DNA of 64,000 nt, from NCBI GenBank assembly GCA_946902985.2, contig OX336388.2:371491387-371555386 (forward strand), given 5' to 3'. This DNA comes from Meconema thalassinum. Its lineage: Eukaryota > Arthropoda > Insecta > Orthoptera > Tettigoniidae. The position numbers were made by a program, and so were the translations under genes. Shown here piece after piece: positions 10,900-21,389 of this stretch. Under the pieces are notes generated by a model. It made no database searches and was not told where the DNA came from. It worked only from the letters and a program-made list of their open reading frames with translations. Position 1 is the first letter of the stretch; each line of letters opens with the position of its first letter.

Positions 10900-11252
10900 G
10901 TCTTGTGCAGGGTATCACCGAGGAACACCAAGATAGTCCGCTGATGAGCCTATCTTGGTGTTCCTAGGCGAAACCCCTGGTACCCAGCCCTGTTGGCCTA
11001 CAGATTGTGGCGTGACGCATGGTCTTCATGTCAAGTCCACTCGTCCGTTAATCTTGGCTTTCTTGACCGGGGCACTGTACCTCTGATAAGACAGCTACTC
11101 AATTGACCTCACGAGGCTAAGCGCACCCTATTCCAGCCCTCATGTCAGTTTTAAAATCCTGACAGAGCAGGGAATCGATCACGGGGCCTCCACGTGAGAG
11201 ACAGGCATGCTACCTCAACACCACAGGACCGGCATCAACATGCAGATCGACT
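10900..11252 (-). repeat. tRNA-derived SINE with internal 16-bp inverted repeat near its end
   Basis: The minus strand begins GCCGGTCCTGTGGTGTTGAGG, with an A-box-like region and a B-box-like GATCGATTCCC, then the body with CCTCGTGAGGTCAATTGAGTAGCTG also seen in the SINEs at about 6220 and 20326. At its distal end is a perfect 16-bp inverted repeat (10921-10936 with 10950-10965). Confidence 0.6.
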
Positions 11253-11526
11253 GAAAAATCAATCATTACGTAGAATATATCAAGACAACACTGAATAGTG
11301 TTTAAGTTTACTGTATTCTAAATTGAAATTTAAGACAAGATTTCTCTAGCAGTGGCGGCCGGTAATAAGCTTGCAGTGTTGCGCGACCAGATTAATTCAG
11401 AAAAACAATTACCGGTAATACCGTAATAATTTCTTTAGTAATAAAAGCTGTATATTTCCTTTTATATGTATAGGAATTCATAATTTTGTTCTCTAATAAT
11501 TCATGAAATCTTATAGTAAGTTACTG

Positions 11527-11835
11527 TGAACCGGCGTAGGGATGTGGCAGCCCCATCGCCCAGTGGGAAACCACTGCAATCAGCCACCCGAGTATTGGAG
11601 GGAAAAACTATACCTAAGTGGGTAAGGAGGAAATGCCTGCCCAAACCCTGACCATCTGGGGCACCCTATCTCCAGGGGATAAATATGGAGGATGGAATGG
11701 TAATCCAACAAACCACTCTATGTGGAGGTAAAGTGATTCAGAGAACTACAAGTAGCCTCGGAGCGAAATGCCAGAAATGGCTCAAACGAGGCTACCCCAA
11801 TGCTTGAAGGCATAAGGGAATTGAAGAAGAAGTTA
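11527..11835 (+). repeat. Dispersed repeat ending in GAAGAAGAAG tail
   Basis: The sequence is GC-richer than its surroundings, has no open frame, and ends in a GAAGAAGAAG microsatellite like the LINE at 8713-9725. It is probably a LINE leader or a LINE-mobilised non-coding repeat. This is inference from composition and tail only. Confidence 0.4.
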
Positions 11836-11924
11836 CTGTGAACTGTCTGAGAAAGTGAAGCATGCCAACAGTCTAGGAGCGCTCATCCGTTTGGTCGTTG
11901 CCAGCCCCAAGCACCGACCAGATC

Positions 11925-12265
11925 TCAATAGTGAAGGGTATTGCAGAGATGCTAGACCAAATAAGTCCTATCCCAACAGTTAACTCAGCTGATCATTGCC
12001 CACTGATTGCAACGAGGAAGCCAAGGCGCAGATAGAGACATCCAAGATGCTCAGTCAACTGCCGATACCACTGTATGACTTGCAATGTAATCTGCGCATA
12101 CTTGTGACACTCGCGGTTCTTTCTCGCCCTCTTATATATAAAGGTTTTCATGTAGACTAACTTACGGTATAATTCGATGACAATGTGATGTTCTCTGAAC
12201 TGCTGCATTCGTGGTAAATGAGGTACATCTGTTTTACCACGCAATTGAATACAGTTTTCTCTGAC
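11925..12265. repeat. Dispersed repeat shared with 39445-39770
   Basis: Blocks such as AAGTCCTATCCCAACAGTT, GAGACATCC, GATACCA, GGTTCTTTCTC and GTGATGTTCTCTGAACTG occur in the same order at 39445-39770. The two are direct copies of one unnamed element. No coding capacity is visible. Confidence 0.65.
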
Positions 12266-12679
12266 ATCAAGCAGTCTTTTACTCTATCACCTACGCCCAC
12301 CCCTCCTTAATGAAAATAGTGCGACACTCAGAACAATTATCCGCCAGCCGCTACTGTTCTCTAGTATTTCCACTTCTGTCACTATCCTTCCAGTTATTAT
12401 CCATAATAATTTACCTATCACCATAGAGGTATGTGAGTCTAACCAGCATCTTTCTGCAACATGTAGCTAAATGGTACTGATCCAGAACTGGATTGAATCA
12501 GGTAAATCGGTCAATTGTTCTATTTCAAAAACCTAGAACATTTGCTGTATTCTACAGGGTGGGCGGGAAGAAACTAGGTATTATTAAATGGCTGTTAAAT
12601 GTTTAATATTGATGGAATAATATTGGAAATAGCGGAAACATACAGAACATTAAATAGGATAGTGAGTTTTCATGCCGCG

Positions 12680-13303
12680 TAGTACTGACGGTGGCCGTGA
12701 GCGGCGGTACACTCAACAATAACAAACATGGCCGATCGCCAGGCAGTAAGACAACGAGCACAGATTGCTTCGCGCTGTGTGGAATTCGATCTTCTTTGTC
12801 AATCGGCACAATTGCCATTACTGGGAGGCACAGGATCCTGGAGTTACGGTGCAGTGTCGTCCAGAAGTGACTCTGGTGTGGAATAACGGCTACAAATGTC
12901 ATCGGCCCATATCTCCTGCATGACACAATTAATGGAGAACACTACCTTCAAATGCTACGTTAGGCCCACGATATCTGGATGGGAAAATACCAGCGGCATT
13001 ATCTTCATGCAAATGTCGTGCAGAACTGGCAGGATGAGAAGTATCCAGGACGTTGGCTGGGGAGACGTGCATCTCATGAATGGCTTGCAAGAAGTCCAGA
13101 CCTGACACCCTGTGACTTTTTTTATGTGGCTGGGCAAAGAGGAGGTGTACCGGACGAGACCTCGCACATTGGACAAATTGGAAGCATGGATTCGGGATGT
13201 TCTTACCAACGTCCCACACAACTTCCTCCAGAAAGCTGTGGATTCCTTTCCAGGTCGTTTGATGAGATTGGTCGACTCTGCAGGTGCCTACATCAAATTG
13301 TAA
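12680..13303 (+). pseudogene. Tc1/mariner/IS630-like transposase relic
   Basis: The recognisable part is the C-terminal catalytic region: NWQDEKYPGRWLGRR, EWLARSPDLTPCDFF, then after a frameshift near 13115 KEEVYRTRPRTLDKLEAWI and a closing RLMRLVDSAGAYIKL. RSPDLTPxDFF contains the last catalytic acidic residue of DDE_3 transposases. The N-terminal helix-turn-helix half is too degraded to place; 12725-12900 retains only weak similarity. The protein would cut and paste the element at TA sites. Confidence 0.75.
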
Positions 13304-13416
13304 TGGAATTGTATGGTATGCAATCATATTCCCATATAACAGTGTACATACTGTATCAATTTTAAATAAATAACTCTGCAAACATAAAACTTATACGTCA
13401 ATTTCAATACCTAGTT

Positions 13417-15953
13417 ACTTCAAATTCAAATCAAAATCACTTTATTTGCAATGAGGTGTCAACCTCGGTGGCAAATGAGGTACATAATTTACAAACACTA
13501 CACAATATTAAAAGAATACAGTAACTTAATGTACAAACACTACACAATATTAAAAGAATACAGTAACTTAATGTACTATTCACACATTGATTGAACTCCC
13601 CTCTCACAACTGCTGTAGGAATTACATAGCACGTATAATGTTTCTAGGAATACAGCACTAAGTTATACCACTTCTTTCTTTTCCCTGGTTTTGTCTATTC
13701 TGCTCTTGAATAACTGGACTGATTTTGGAAAGGGATCAAACACCGCCCTTGGTAAACTGTTCCATTCCTTCACACCCTTCCCAATGAATGAAAATTTACC
13801 CCAATCGCTTCTGCTAAAGTGCCGTCCAATTTTGAATTTGTGGTCTGCCCTGCCAATATAATTACTTTCCAATTGGAGCCTCTCACGGATTTCCCCCCAT
13901 GCTTCCTCTCCTGTATATGCTCTATATAACCCTACAAGTCTGTTTTTCTCCCTTCTCTTACTTAATGTTTCCCACCCAAGCTTCTCTAACATATCTGATA
14001 CACTGCTTCTTCTCCTAAAATCCCCTATCACAAATCTTGCTGCTTTCCTTTGAACACTCTCAATTTCTTTTGTTAGGTATTCCTGGTGCGGATCCCATAC
14101 ACTGCTTGCATATTCCAATATTGGACGAACCAAACTTAGGTAACTTTTCTCTCTTATTTCTTTGTTGCATCCTCTAAGTAGTCGCATAATGACATGCAAC
14201 GATCTGTATGCTTTCCCAACAATGTCTCCAACATGACCCTTCCAGTGCAATTTACTATCAAATCTCACACCTAAGTATTTGCACTTGTCATCTTTTGGTA
14301 CGATTACCCCATCCAATGTATATTGAAATTTAGTTTTTAATCTCTTGTTTGTGAATATTGTGACAGTTGATTTACCTCCGTTAACCTTCATGTGGTTCTC
14401 TTCAACCCAATGTTGGATACTGTCGAGGTCCCTTTGTAATATTTTACAATCCTCTATATTATTTATTTCCCTATAGATGATAATGTCATTTGCATACAAT
14501 CTTATTTTTGATGCTATATTGTTCCCTAAATCATTTGCATATATTAGGAAAAGCAATGGACCAATTTTACTACCCTGTGGAATTCCCTTCTTAACTTTCT
14601 CTTCCTGTGATACGTAATTCCCTACTCAGACTCTCTGAACCCTTGAATTTAGAAATGTTCCTATCCAACGTACAACCCTCGAGTCCAATCCCATTCTCTC
14701 CACTTTCTTTAATAATACTCCATGTTCCACTCTGTCAAAAGCTTTGGAAAGGTCTATAGCTATGCAGTCCAACTGTCCCCCTAGATCCAACCGATCTGAT
14801 ATGTCCTGCTGAAATCCCACCAGTTGTGCCTCACAAGAAAATTTCTTTCTAAATCCATACTGGCTCCTCAGGAACCAATTTTTATCTTCACATACCCCTC
14901 TAATATATTTTACTATTAAACTCTCCAAGATTTTACAAACTACACTGGTCAGACTTACTGGTCTGTAGTTCACAGGTTTATTTCTATCTCCCTTTCCTTT
15001 ATAAATTGGTATTATTATAGATTCCTTCCATTCCTTTGGTATTCTACTATTGTTCATGACATAGTCGAAAAGAAACTTTAAATAAGGCACTATGTACCAC
15101 CCCCATTGCCTTTATTAATTCCCCAGTAATTTGATCACACCCTGCTACTTTTCCTTGCTGAAGCAGTTTGATTTCTCTAATAATATCCTCATTTGTAAAG
15201 GTGAAGCTTCTTGTGTCCTTATGTGTTTCACCCTCTACAGTCTCATTTACGGTTTCCAACTCCTGACAATCTTCCACTGAATCTATGAATTCCCTACTAA
15301 ATAGGTTTGCTTTCTCATTATCTGCAAATAAATGCTCACCCTCTTCTCCCTCCATTGTGGGAATGTGGATTCCGTTTCCCTTTTGGTTTTTTAATATATG
15401 AATACAGCTTTTTCCATTTCCCTATGTGGTCTTTACCCTCATGAAGTATGCCATTCATGTAATTTTCCTTTGCTTCCTTTTTCAACCTATTGAGCTCCTT
15501 TATTAGCTGCTTTCTGGTTTCTCTGTTTCCCCTGCCCTCTTTGATTTGACTGTTTACCATTCTACATTTCCTTTTTAATTTTCGTATGTCCTTTGTATAG
15601 TAAACAGGGTCTGAGGTTGTTTTTCCCTTCTTAATAGGTACAAATATCTTCTCACCCTCCCAAATGATTTCCTTAAAATTTGCCCAGAGTGTATCCACAT
15701 TACTCCCTTCACTTATCCAAGAATTAAATTTTGATTTCAGGTAAGCTCCAAATTCATCAAATTTAGTTTTTCTGTATAATTTCTTGTCCTGTGTGACCCT
15801 CCTATTAAGCCTTTGGTACCAGACCAACGTCCATTATTGCAGCCTTATGGTCACCTATTCCTTCAATTACCTGGGTTTTATCAACAAGTTCCTCTGGTTT
15901 TATCAGGAATACATCCAGCAAATTGCCCACCCTGTAGATTACCGTCCTATTGA
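13417..15953 (-). mobile_element. CR1/jockey-like LINE, 5'-truncated, nested in DNA transposon
   Basis: Minus-strand frames give the end of an endonuclease (LLDVFLIKPEELV, GIGDHKAAI), a linker, RT and a C-terminal domain. The 3' end is near 13417. The element is flanked by 69-bp direct copies of transposon sequence (13348-13416 and 15954-16022) with three mismatches, which I read as its target-site duplication. A 42-bp exact tandem pair (13490-13573) lies in the 3' UTR. Confidence 0.85.
13663..15946 (-). pseudogene. LINE pol: endonuclease end, reverse transcriptase, C-terminus (broken)
   Basis: Reading on the minus strand: endonuclease C-terminus at about 15940-15830, a basic linker (15827-15336), RT fingers with NYRPVSLTSVVCKILE and AIDLSKAFDRVEH (first catalytic Asp) in 15090-14626, then RT palm in 14556-13663 with IRLYANDIIIY. 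That active-site box reads YAND rather than YADD, removing one catalytic Asp. The C-terminal part contains ILEYASSVWDP and EWNSLPRAVFDPFPKSVQLFKSRI. A TGA separates the two RT halves at about 14625. Confidence 0.82.
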
Positions 15954-16098
15954 ATACTGTATCAATTTTAAATAAATAACTCTGCAAACATAAAAGTTAT
16001 AAGTTAATTTCAATACCTAGTTTCTTCCTGCCCACTCTGTACTTCAGTTAGCAATCAATTTTTAAAATGTATCACCTTTAATTGGCTCTATTACGCAG

Positions 16099-16253
16099 GT
16101 GCAGCCTTCAATATTCTGGCGCCAAGCAAGAGAAGTCTACAACATGTTATCAAAGCTGACTAAAACTGTTGACCATTGTCTCTCCAAGATCGTTTTGCTC
16201 TCATTTGGCAGCAATTTGTACTTCGTCTGTTTCCAGTTCCTCAATAGTATGAG
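16099..16253 (+). CDS. Sugar-type gustatory receptor, internal exon
   Basis: The 155-bp exon starts in phase 0 after TATTACGCAG and ends two bases into a codon at ATGAG|GTAAGC. It encodes VQPSIFWRQAREVYNM, then a helix region with KIVLLSFGSNLYFVCFQF. Sugar receptors carry a similar FWxxxREDY...LSxxNNLYFIC region between the central loop and the sixth membrane segment. The start joins the end of 7218-7495 (phase 0) and the end joins 19625 (one base completes Arg), so all three exons read through without a stop. Confidence 0.87.
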
Positions 16254-16562
16254 GTAAGCAGTTACTTCTCTGTACCAGTTATACCATTAATGAAATCCAA
16301 TCTATATTTCCAAACAGGGCTATAGAGCCATCACTGGCCCTAGGTCGATGGCTTCCAGGCTCCTCCACTTTCTTCAACCTGCGACATTAATTTGGAAATA
16401 TTAAGCTTTATTATTATTATTATTATTATTGATTTAAGCCCACTACGGAGCGCTTATGACGAGTTTTTCTTCGATGCTCTTTTCTGTTCCCAATATCTCT
16501 TGAGCCCTGCTTTAATTTGCTTAACCCATTAAAACACCTCCATGAGATTTAGTAAGTCCATA
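16254..16562. other. Receptor intron, nothing clearly identified
   Basis: Contains an ATT microsatellite near 16408-16430. The segment 16305-16400 shares two short phrases (CAGGGCTATA, CATTAATTTGGAAATA) with the LTR interior at 17522-17560 and may be a scrap of it. Confidence 0.4.
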
Positions 16563-18080
16563 TGTAACATGTTTTTCTAGGGGGTTTTATGGCACTAACA
16601 CAAGTTAGTTGGACTATATCATATTTGTTAAACGCGGCAATAATCCGGCCAAGTTAAATTATTTCAGTTTATTCAATTTCATATTTCATATTATTATTAT
16701 TATTATTAATATTTATAACGTCATTTTTTGGAGCTTTTAAATTTGGAAGATTACAGATAGGATTTCTACTAGTAGAAATCCGTATCTATATTGGATGATT
16801 CCAATATAATGATGCACGGCAAATCATTTCATACGTAAAGTCGGGATTTTATTCATTAGGGGTAAGAGAGAGTGGTGTGAGACTCACTGGGTATTTCAAT
16901 ACAAGAATATATTGGAGTACAATAAAATTACGAAATCCGAGGGAACACTTCAAAGCAAGAAAACGTGTATGATCTACGTCTTGCCCGGATATGGAAATAT
17001 AAATACGGGGAGGCAGCCTCATGGCGGGAATAGCCACCTGAGGTGACCAGCCAATCAAGAAGAAGAAGCAACGAAGCACGGGCATGGCAACATACGTGAC
17101 GCACGCGGATTGGTCGAAGCAGCGAGGGCGCAGTGTTAAGCTAGACCCTGGTGGGAGAAGATAGAAGATATAGTGGACGCGCTGTGTGAAGGAGGACATT
17201 CATTAAGACATTACGCTTGGAGCAGTAAGGAGGTACTTTGTTCGTTAGTCCCAAGTGGGACAATTTTATTCACGCTGACTCCGCTGATCACATCAGATCA
17301 TGAGTTCCACGCGTCTTGGAGTGTTTAGCCAGACGACGTGTTGTGGTTCATGGAATAGACTCCACCACAAGCTGTAACGATTACTTTTGATCAACGAGGA
17401 AGAATCTGACGCCGTCAACACCAATGCAGAGCGTCCGACGCTGCGAGACTTCAACCACGTGGAGACAATGTTTCCGTTGGTAAGCACAAGTAATCTACGA
17501 CACACACTCTCTGTTTTTCAATAGGGCTATATAAATTCTTTAAGCATTAATTTGGAAATAAGTTAAATTCACGTTATTCTCCCGACCGGCGTATTAAGTA
17601 ATTTTGTTCGTGGCAATGTTTAAAGTAGTGTGCTCCGTTAACAGTGTTAATTTTATTCACGTTGCCATCATATTTTCTAAGTGTATTAAATTCAATTATT
17701 ACCAAGTAGATTCTTTAATTCCAGTAGGTAGCAATAGTTATAATACCCCATCCTTCTCCACAATCAAATGTTGTCTGGGTTGATGATTCAATCATCCCAC
17801 GGCCTAGTCATTAAGAATCTCTCATATGTTCTACTCACGCAAGGGGTCGATATTAAATATATAAATTTAGCTTGGAACACAGTGTATCCAGCTTGGCGCC
17901 CAACATAGATCAAACTTAGCAGTAGTATTTTCTGGCGAATAGTCCGCCCAGGTAGAAAACATTACATGTCGCTACCGACTTCGCGCGTTAAACACATTAA
18001 ATTTGTTCGCTCAACGTGGAGCTTAACAAATACCATTACATTTGTCGCTACCAACATGGGGCATTAATAACCATTACACA
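16563..18080 (+). repeat. Diverged LTR plus leader of the family at 53801 and 56826
   Basis: It begins TGTAACATGTTTTTCTAGGGGG, aligning with TGTAACGTGTTTTTCGAGGGG of the young copies. A primer-binding site TTGGCGCCCAACATA at 17893-17907 marks the LTR end, giving an LTR of about 1.33 kb. The leader then holds three units like TCGCTACCAACATGGGGC (17958-18058). A donor GGTAAGC (17479) and acceptor TTCCAG (17719-17724) recur at the same places in the other copies. The internal coding region is missing; a LINE follows directly. Confidence 0.78.
17893..17907 (+). other. Primer-binding site, tRNA-Lys type
   Basis: TTGGCGCCCAACATA matches the complement of the 3' end of insect tRNA-Lys (TGGCGCCCAACGTGGGGC) for TGGCGCCCAAC. 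Similar sites occur at 22859-22869 (-), 46154-46165 (-), 55029 and 58107, marking five LTR elements with one primer type. Confidence 0.75.
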
Positions 18081-18084
18081 TATT

Positions 18085-18890
18085 GAACATCAGTTTACTT
18101 GGTTTTCAGAAAAATATATACAAGATTTACAAATTTACAGATATATTATTTACATAGTCAATCGCATTTGCTATACCGGTAGCATGCAAAAAGTCCAATC
18201 GGCTACCACAAAACAAGTTCTGAGGGCACTCTTCGGCTATATGTCTGATTGTCTGACGCAAGTATCCACAGGTGCACTCATGGGACGTGATCTCTCCCCA
18301 TTTGTGAAAAAGATAACCACATCCCTATGGTTGGTACTTATCCTATTCAGAGTACAACATGTCCTATGGGGCAAATCAAGTTCCCATGATTTGTTGTTGC
18401 TTTGGAGAAAACTATGTAGCTCTGGTGGAGTGTTATTATACCATTCTTGAGCCCAGGCTTCAAGAAGATTGAATTTATAGTTTGCCAGATCGATTGCTGT
18501 TCTGATGTCTGGAGCGGAGTCTGTTGATTTGGATGGCAAGTATGTCGTCATGGATTTGCAATTGCTGGTTGTTGCTGATTTTGTTATATTCTCTCAGGAG
18601 GATATTCTTTCTTCTCAGCATAGGAGGTGGAATACGGCTCAGGACAGGTAGCCAGAAAACAGGTGTGGACCGGATTGCACCAGTAATAATCCGCATAGTT
18701 TGGTTTAGCTGTACATCTACTAGCTTTGTGTGGCTGCTGTTTAACCAAACAGGGCTACAATATTCTGCTGCTGAGTATACAAGACCTAGGGCAGTTGAAC
18801 GAAGGGTCAGAGAATCGAAATTGTTAAGAAAAATGGTATCTCTAAAAACGCAATCACAAAATAACCAAACGTACAAAACCAGACCAATTT
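18085..18890 (-). pseudogene. LINE C-terminal fragment (same family as 6480-7150)
   Basis: Minus-strand frames 18876-18475 and 18551-18237 give LRSTALGLVYSAAEYCSPVW, LNQTMRIITGAIRSTPVFWL, SRIPPPMLRRKNILLREY, then LPHRTCCTLNRISTNH and CGYLRQTIRHIAEECP. The final C-x-C...H...C block is a zinc motif at the LINE C-terminus. A frameshift separates the two frames near 18520. The RT catalytic core is missing through 5' truncation. Confidence 0.8.
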
Positions 18891-18899
18891 TTTTGCAAG

Positions 18900-19620
18900 C
18901 TTCATGGATAGAAATTTGATGCGTTTAGCAAACCAAAAATATTCGTACAAATTGCAACAGCGTGTTTTGCGACTTTTACATCGAGCTTCGAGAAAAGTAT
19001 CAAGGTAAGTTACAGTTTCGGCAAGTCAAGTTGGTACCGACAAAGGGAGAAAGTCACAGCTCAAATTGTCAACCAAGCTTGCAGTTTGGCCGTCGGCAAA
19101 AATTTTTGATGCGAAAAAAGACCTAAATTCCTATCCGTTCATTGCGGCACATTCATCGTGACATCACTATAAACTTCGATTCGGTAATCACAAGGTTTGC
19201 TAAACAAAGTAGACGAGTTGATTTTGTTGTATAAATAATCGTTTTTTATATAAGAGGTTTGAAGTTGTAAATATGTACAGTTGTAACAGAACATAATAAT
19301 TTGAATAAAGATATTTCAGTATTGAATAAACTGAAAAAAACAGTTTTTCAGTTAAAATTCGTTAAGATTTATTTGTCTGGAAATTGTGTTTTCGTTTTTT
19401 GAGTTTGCAAAAAAATTTGGTCTCCGTTTGGGGGGGGGGGGGGGTCATGACCCCCGTGACCCCCCCCCCCCTTGAATCCGCGCCTGACTCCAAGGTACTT
19501 TGGGTATTTGTTATACCACTCCCAGGAGATGAATCAGACAAAAACCTGTTTACGATGGAAATAAGATCTAGTATTGTGTTATTCCAAAACAAACAAGCTA
19601 TCTTTGTGTTAACATTGTTC
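18900..19620. other. Receptor intron with a G-run/C-run palindrome
   Basis: No gene seen. At about 19429-19472 a run of G bases is followed by GTCATGACCCCCGTGACC and a run of C bases. The sequence TTGAATCCGCGCCTG just downstream resembles the end of a DNA transposon, but a partner end was not found. Confidence 0.45.
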
Positions 19621-19624
19621 ACAG

Positions 19625-19787
19625 GCCATTGAGGGATTTCAGTGAGGCAGTCTACTTCTACTGGTCCATCATATATCTGTTGTTCAAAGTGTGTGCTGTT
19701 TCATTATGTGCGGCCAGTATAAATGATCACAGCAAAGAGTCCAAGACCACCCTGTATTCAGTACCAACAGAAAACTATGGCATTGAG
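19625..19787 (+). CDS. Sugar-type gustatory receptor, internal exon (TM6/TM7 loop region)
   Basis: The 163-bp exon follows TTGTTCACAG and ends GAG|GTAAGA. With the last two bases of the previous exon it reads R-PLRDFSEAVYFYWSIIYLLF, then KVCAVSLCAASINDHSKES. The YFYWSxIYLL...AVSLxAASINDxSK pattern is a hallmark of insect sugar receptors. It ends on a codon boundary, matching the phase-0 start at 31123. No stop occurs in frame. Confidence 0.88.
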
Positions 19788-19879
19788 GTAAGATAACAGT
19801 AAAACAATCCCCACTATTTAGTCCTCATATCCAAGGATGACTGCCACCCATCTCCTAGCCTAGGAATTATTTGTAACAT

Positions 19880-20231
19880 AGCTTGTCACGGTGGGTGAGT
19901 GGTTATCGTGTCGGTCTACCAACCCCAAGCTTGCAGGTTCGCTCTTGGCCGTGGTAAGTGATTTTTGAAAAGCGACAAAAATCACGACAAGCATGTCATA
20001 CGTTGTTGGCATGTTAAAGAACCCATATGAATTCAGTAGGCCGTGTTCATAATGGCAAAATTAATCTCAGGATTTTCCGCCAACACAAAAGTTCCTTCTT
20101 TCTCAGCTAGGAAGTGCTATAGTATCAAGGAGCTTAGATATCTAACCTCCTTGACTTTCATAGCGCTCCAAGCCCTCTGGGCGTCAAATAACAAAGCTGG
20201 CACCCGGTACCCAAGGCCATACGATATTATT
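19880..20231 (+). repeat. tRNA-derived SINE (family E), complete, 14-bp target duplication
   Basis: The head contains GGTGAGTGGTTATCGTG (A-box region) and GCAGGTTCGCTCTTGG (B-box). The body includes CAGTAGGCCGTGTTCATAATG, and the tail is an ATT run. ATTATTTGTAACAT flanks it exactly at 19866-19879 and 20232-20245. Other copies lie at 27310-27585 and 36028-36423. Confidence 0.85.
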
Positions 20232-20325
20232 ATTATTTGTAACATGCGGGCAGCACAACAACACCTTCAGCTTCATAACCTTTGTTTTATGTCATGGAGT
20301 GCTACTTCTCATATCAAGCAGCTAC

Positions 20326-20450
20326 TCAATTGCCCTCATGAATCCGAGTGCACCTCTTACCAACCCTTGTGCCAGGTTTCAAATCTCTAGTAAGAATCAA
20401 ACACAGGGCCTCCTAGGTAAGAGGTAAGCATGCTATTCCTATACCAGGAT
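20326..20450 (-). repeat. SINE fragment of the 10900-11252 family
   Basis: Shares CAGCTACTCAATTGCCCTCATGA and the GGCCTCCTAGGTAAGAGGTAAGCATGCTA head complement with the copies at 6220 and 11030. The B-box complement (GAATCAAACACAGGGCC) supports a tRNA origin. Confidence 0.55.
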
Positions 20451-20459
20451 TCTGGCTAA

Positions 20460-21215
20460 AAGGAAATTCAAGATGGGAGCAATTGGGATTAAAAGATAAG
20501 GGGCAAGTAAGGAATGAGCACGAAAGATGAGGATTTTCTTATGAGCTAGCTCAGATGGTAGGGCCTTCTATAGAGGGTAGACCTAAGGTCATGGCTACAT
20601 TAAGTGTCTAATGATTTAAAGTTGTAGAAGCAAAGAAAGTTGCAGTGCTAATAGGGATTATGGAGGTGCCTTTGCTTGCTCTCAGAGGCGTACAGACTAG
20701 ACTGAACCCTTGAGGCTTGTTGTACCTCTCATTGACGGGCTTGTACTGTACGTATGACAAAAAGTAGTTCACTCATTGACCTCAATGGAGACAAGACTCA
20801 CGATGGCTGGTGACAGTGGATACTGCTCACTATTCAAAGTATGCTTGGTTGAGCAGTATGGTGTGTGCAACACATATGCCGACAGCTGAGACAGAGAGAG
20901 TGCTGTCCTTGGGGTATTACCGGTTAACTTCTTGGTGAAATTAACAAATTAATAATGAATTAACCTGCTCTTAAGGAATTATGTACAAAAGTGGTCACCA
21001 GAAGAGTTTAATCGTTGCAAGAACTATTAAAATCGGCCAGATAGAATTCCAGAAGTAGTAGTTTATTTAAAATACTTAGTTTTTTAAAATAAAGCATAAA
21101 GGCCAAATATACCATCACTTAAGGAATTATGTAACAAACAGATTAAATTGCCACAAGAATCATTAAAATTGGTTGGCTAGAAATAGCCATTTAGAATGTT
21201 TAAATAACTTTGCTC
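20460..21215. other. Receptor intron with an imperfect direct repeat
   Basis: Nothing coding. CTTAAGGAATTATGTA followed by AAATTG/TAATCG, GCAAGAA/CACAAGAA and ATTAAAAT occurs at about 20972-21050 and again at 21118-21190, an imperfect duplicate of about 75 bp. Confidence 0.45.
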
Positions 21216-21221
21216 CTTCTT

Positions 21222-21385
21222 CTTATGCCTCTCACCAAGGCGGTCTGGGTTCAATTCCCGGTCAATGCATGTGAGGTTTTCGAAGTGAAATGCCATGTCC
21301 TGTGGTTCGGATTCCACGTAAAAAGGAGGTCCCGTGGCTCATAATCACAAGATTCACGGTCACGTAAAACTACAATCTTCCTTTC
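21222..21385 (+). repeat. tRNA-derived SINE fragment
   Basis: CTGGGTTCAATTCCCGG at 21248 fits the pol III B-box, and the following CATGTGAGGTTTTCGAAGTG is a body segment. The 5' part of the head is degraded and the 3' end runs into the LINE at 21390. Confidence 0.5.
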
Positions 21386-21389
21386 CTTC

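Larger units (their letters stand above)
12555..16039 (+). mobile_element. Tc1/mariner/IS630-type DNA transposon, split by a LINE
   Basis: The left end CAGGGTGGGCGGGAAGAAAC and the right end (its near-perfect complement, CAGAGTGGGCAGGAAGAAAC) form terminal inverted repeats of about 28 bp. Both are bordered by TA (12553-12554 and 16040-16041), the target duplication of the Tc1/mariner superfamily. A decayed transposase with a DDE_3-like C-terminus occupies 12680-13303. A minus-strand LINE is inserted at 13417-15953. Without that LINE and one copy of its flanking duplication the element would be about 0.88 kb. Confidence 0.85.

Noticed and set aside
19880..19960. Possible tRNA genes at the B-box-containing heads of several repeats
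   Set aside because: Cloverleaf stems do not close, each head is followed by a shared repeat body, and several have target duplications. They are SINE heads.
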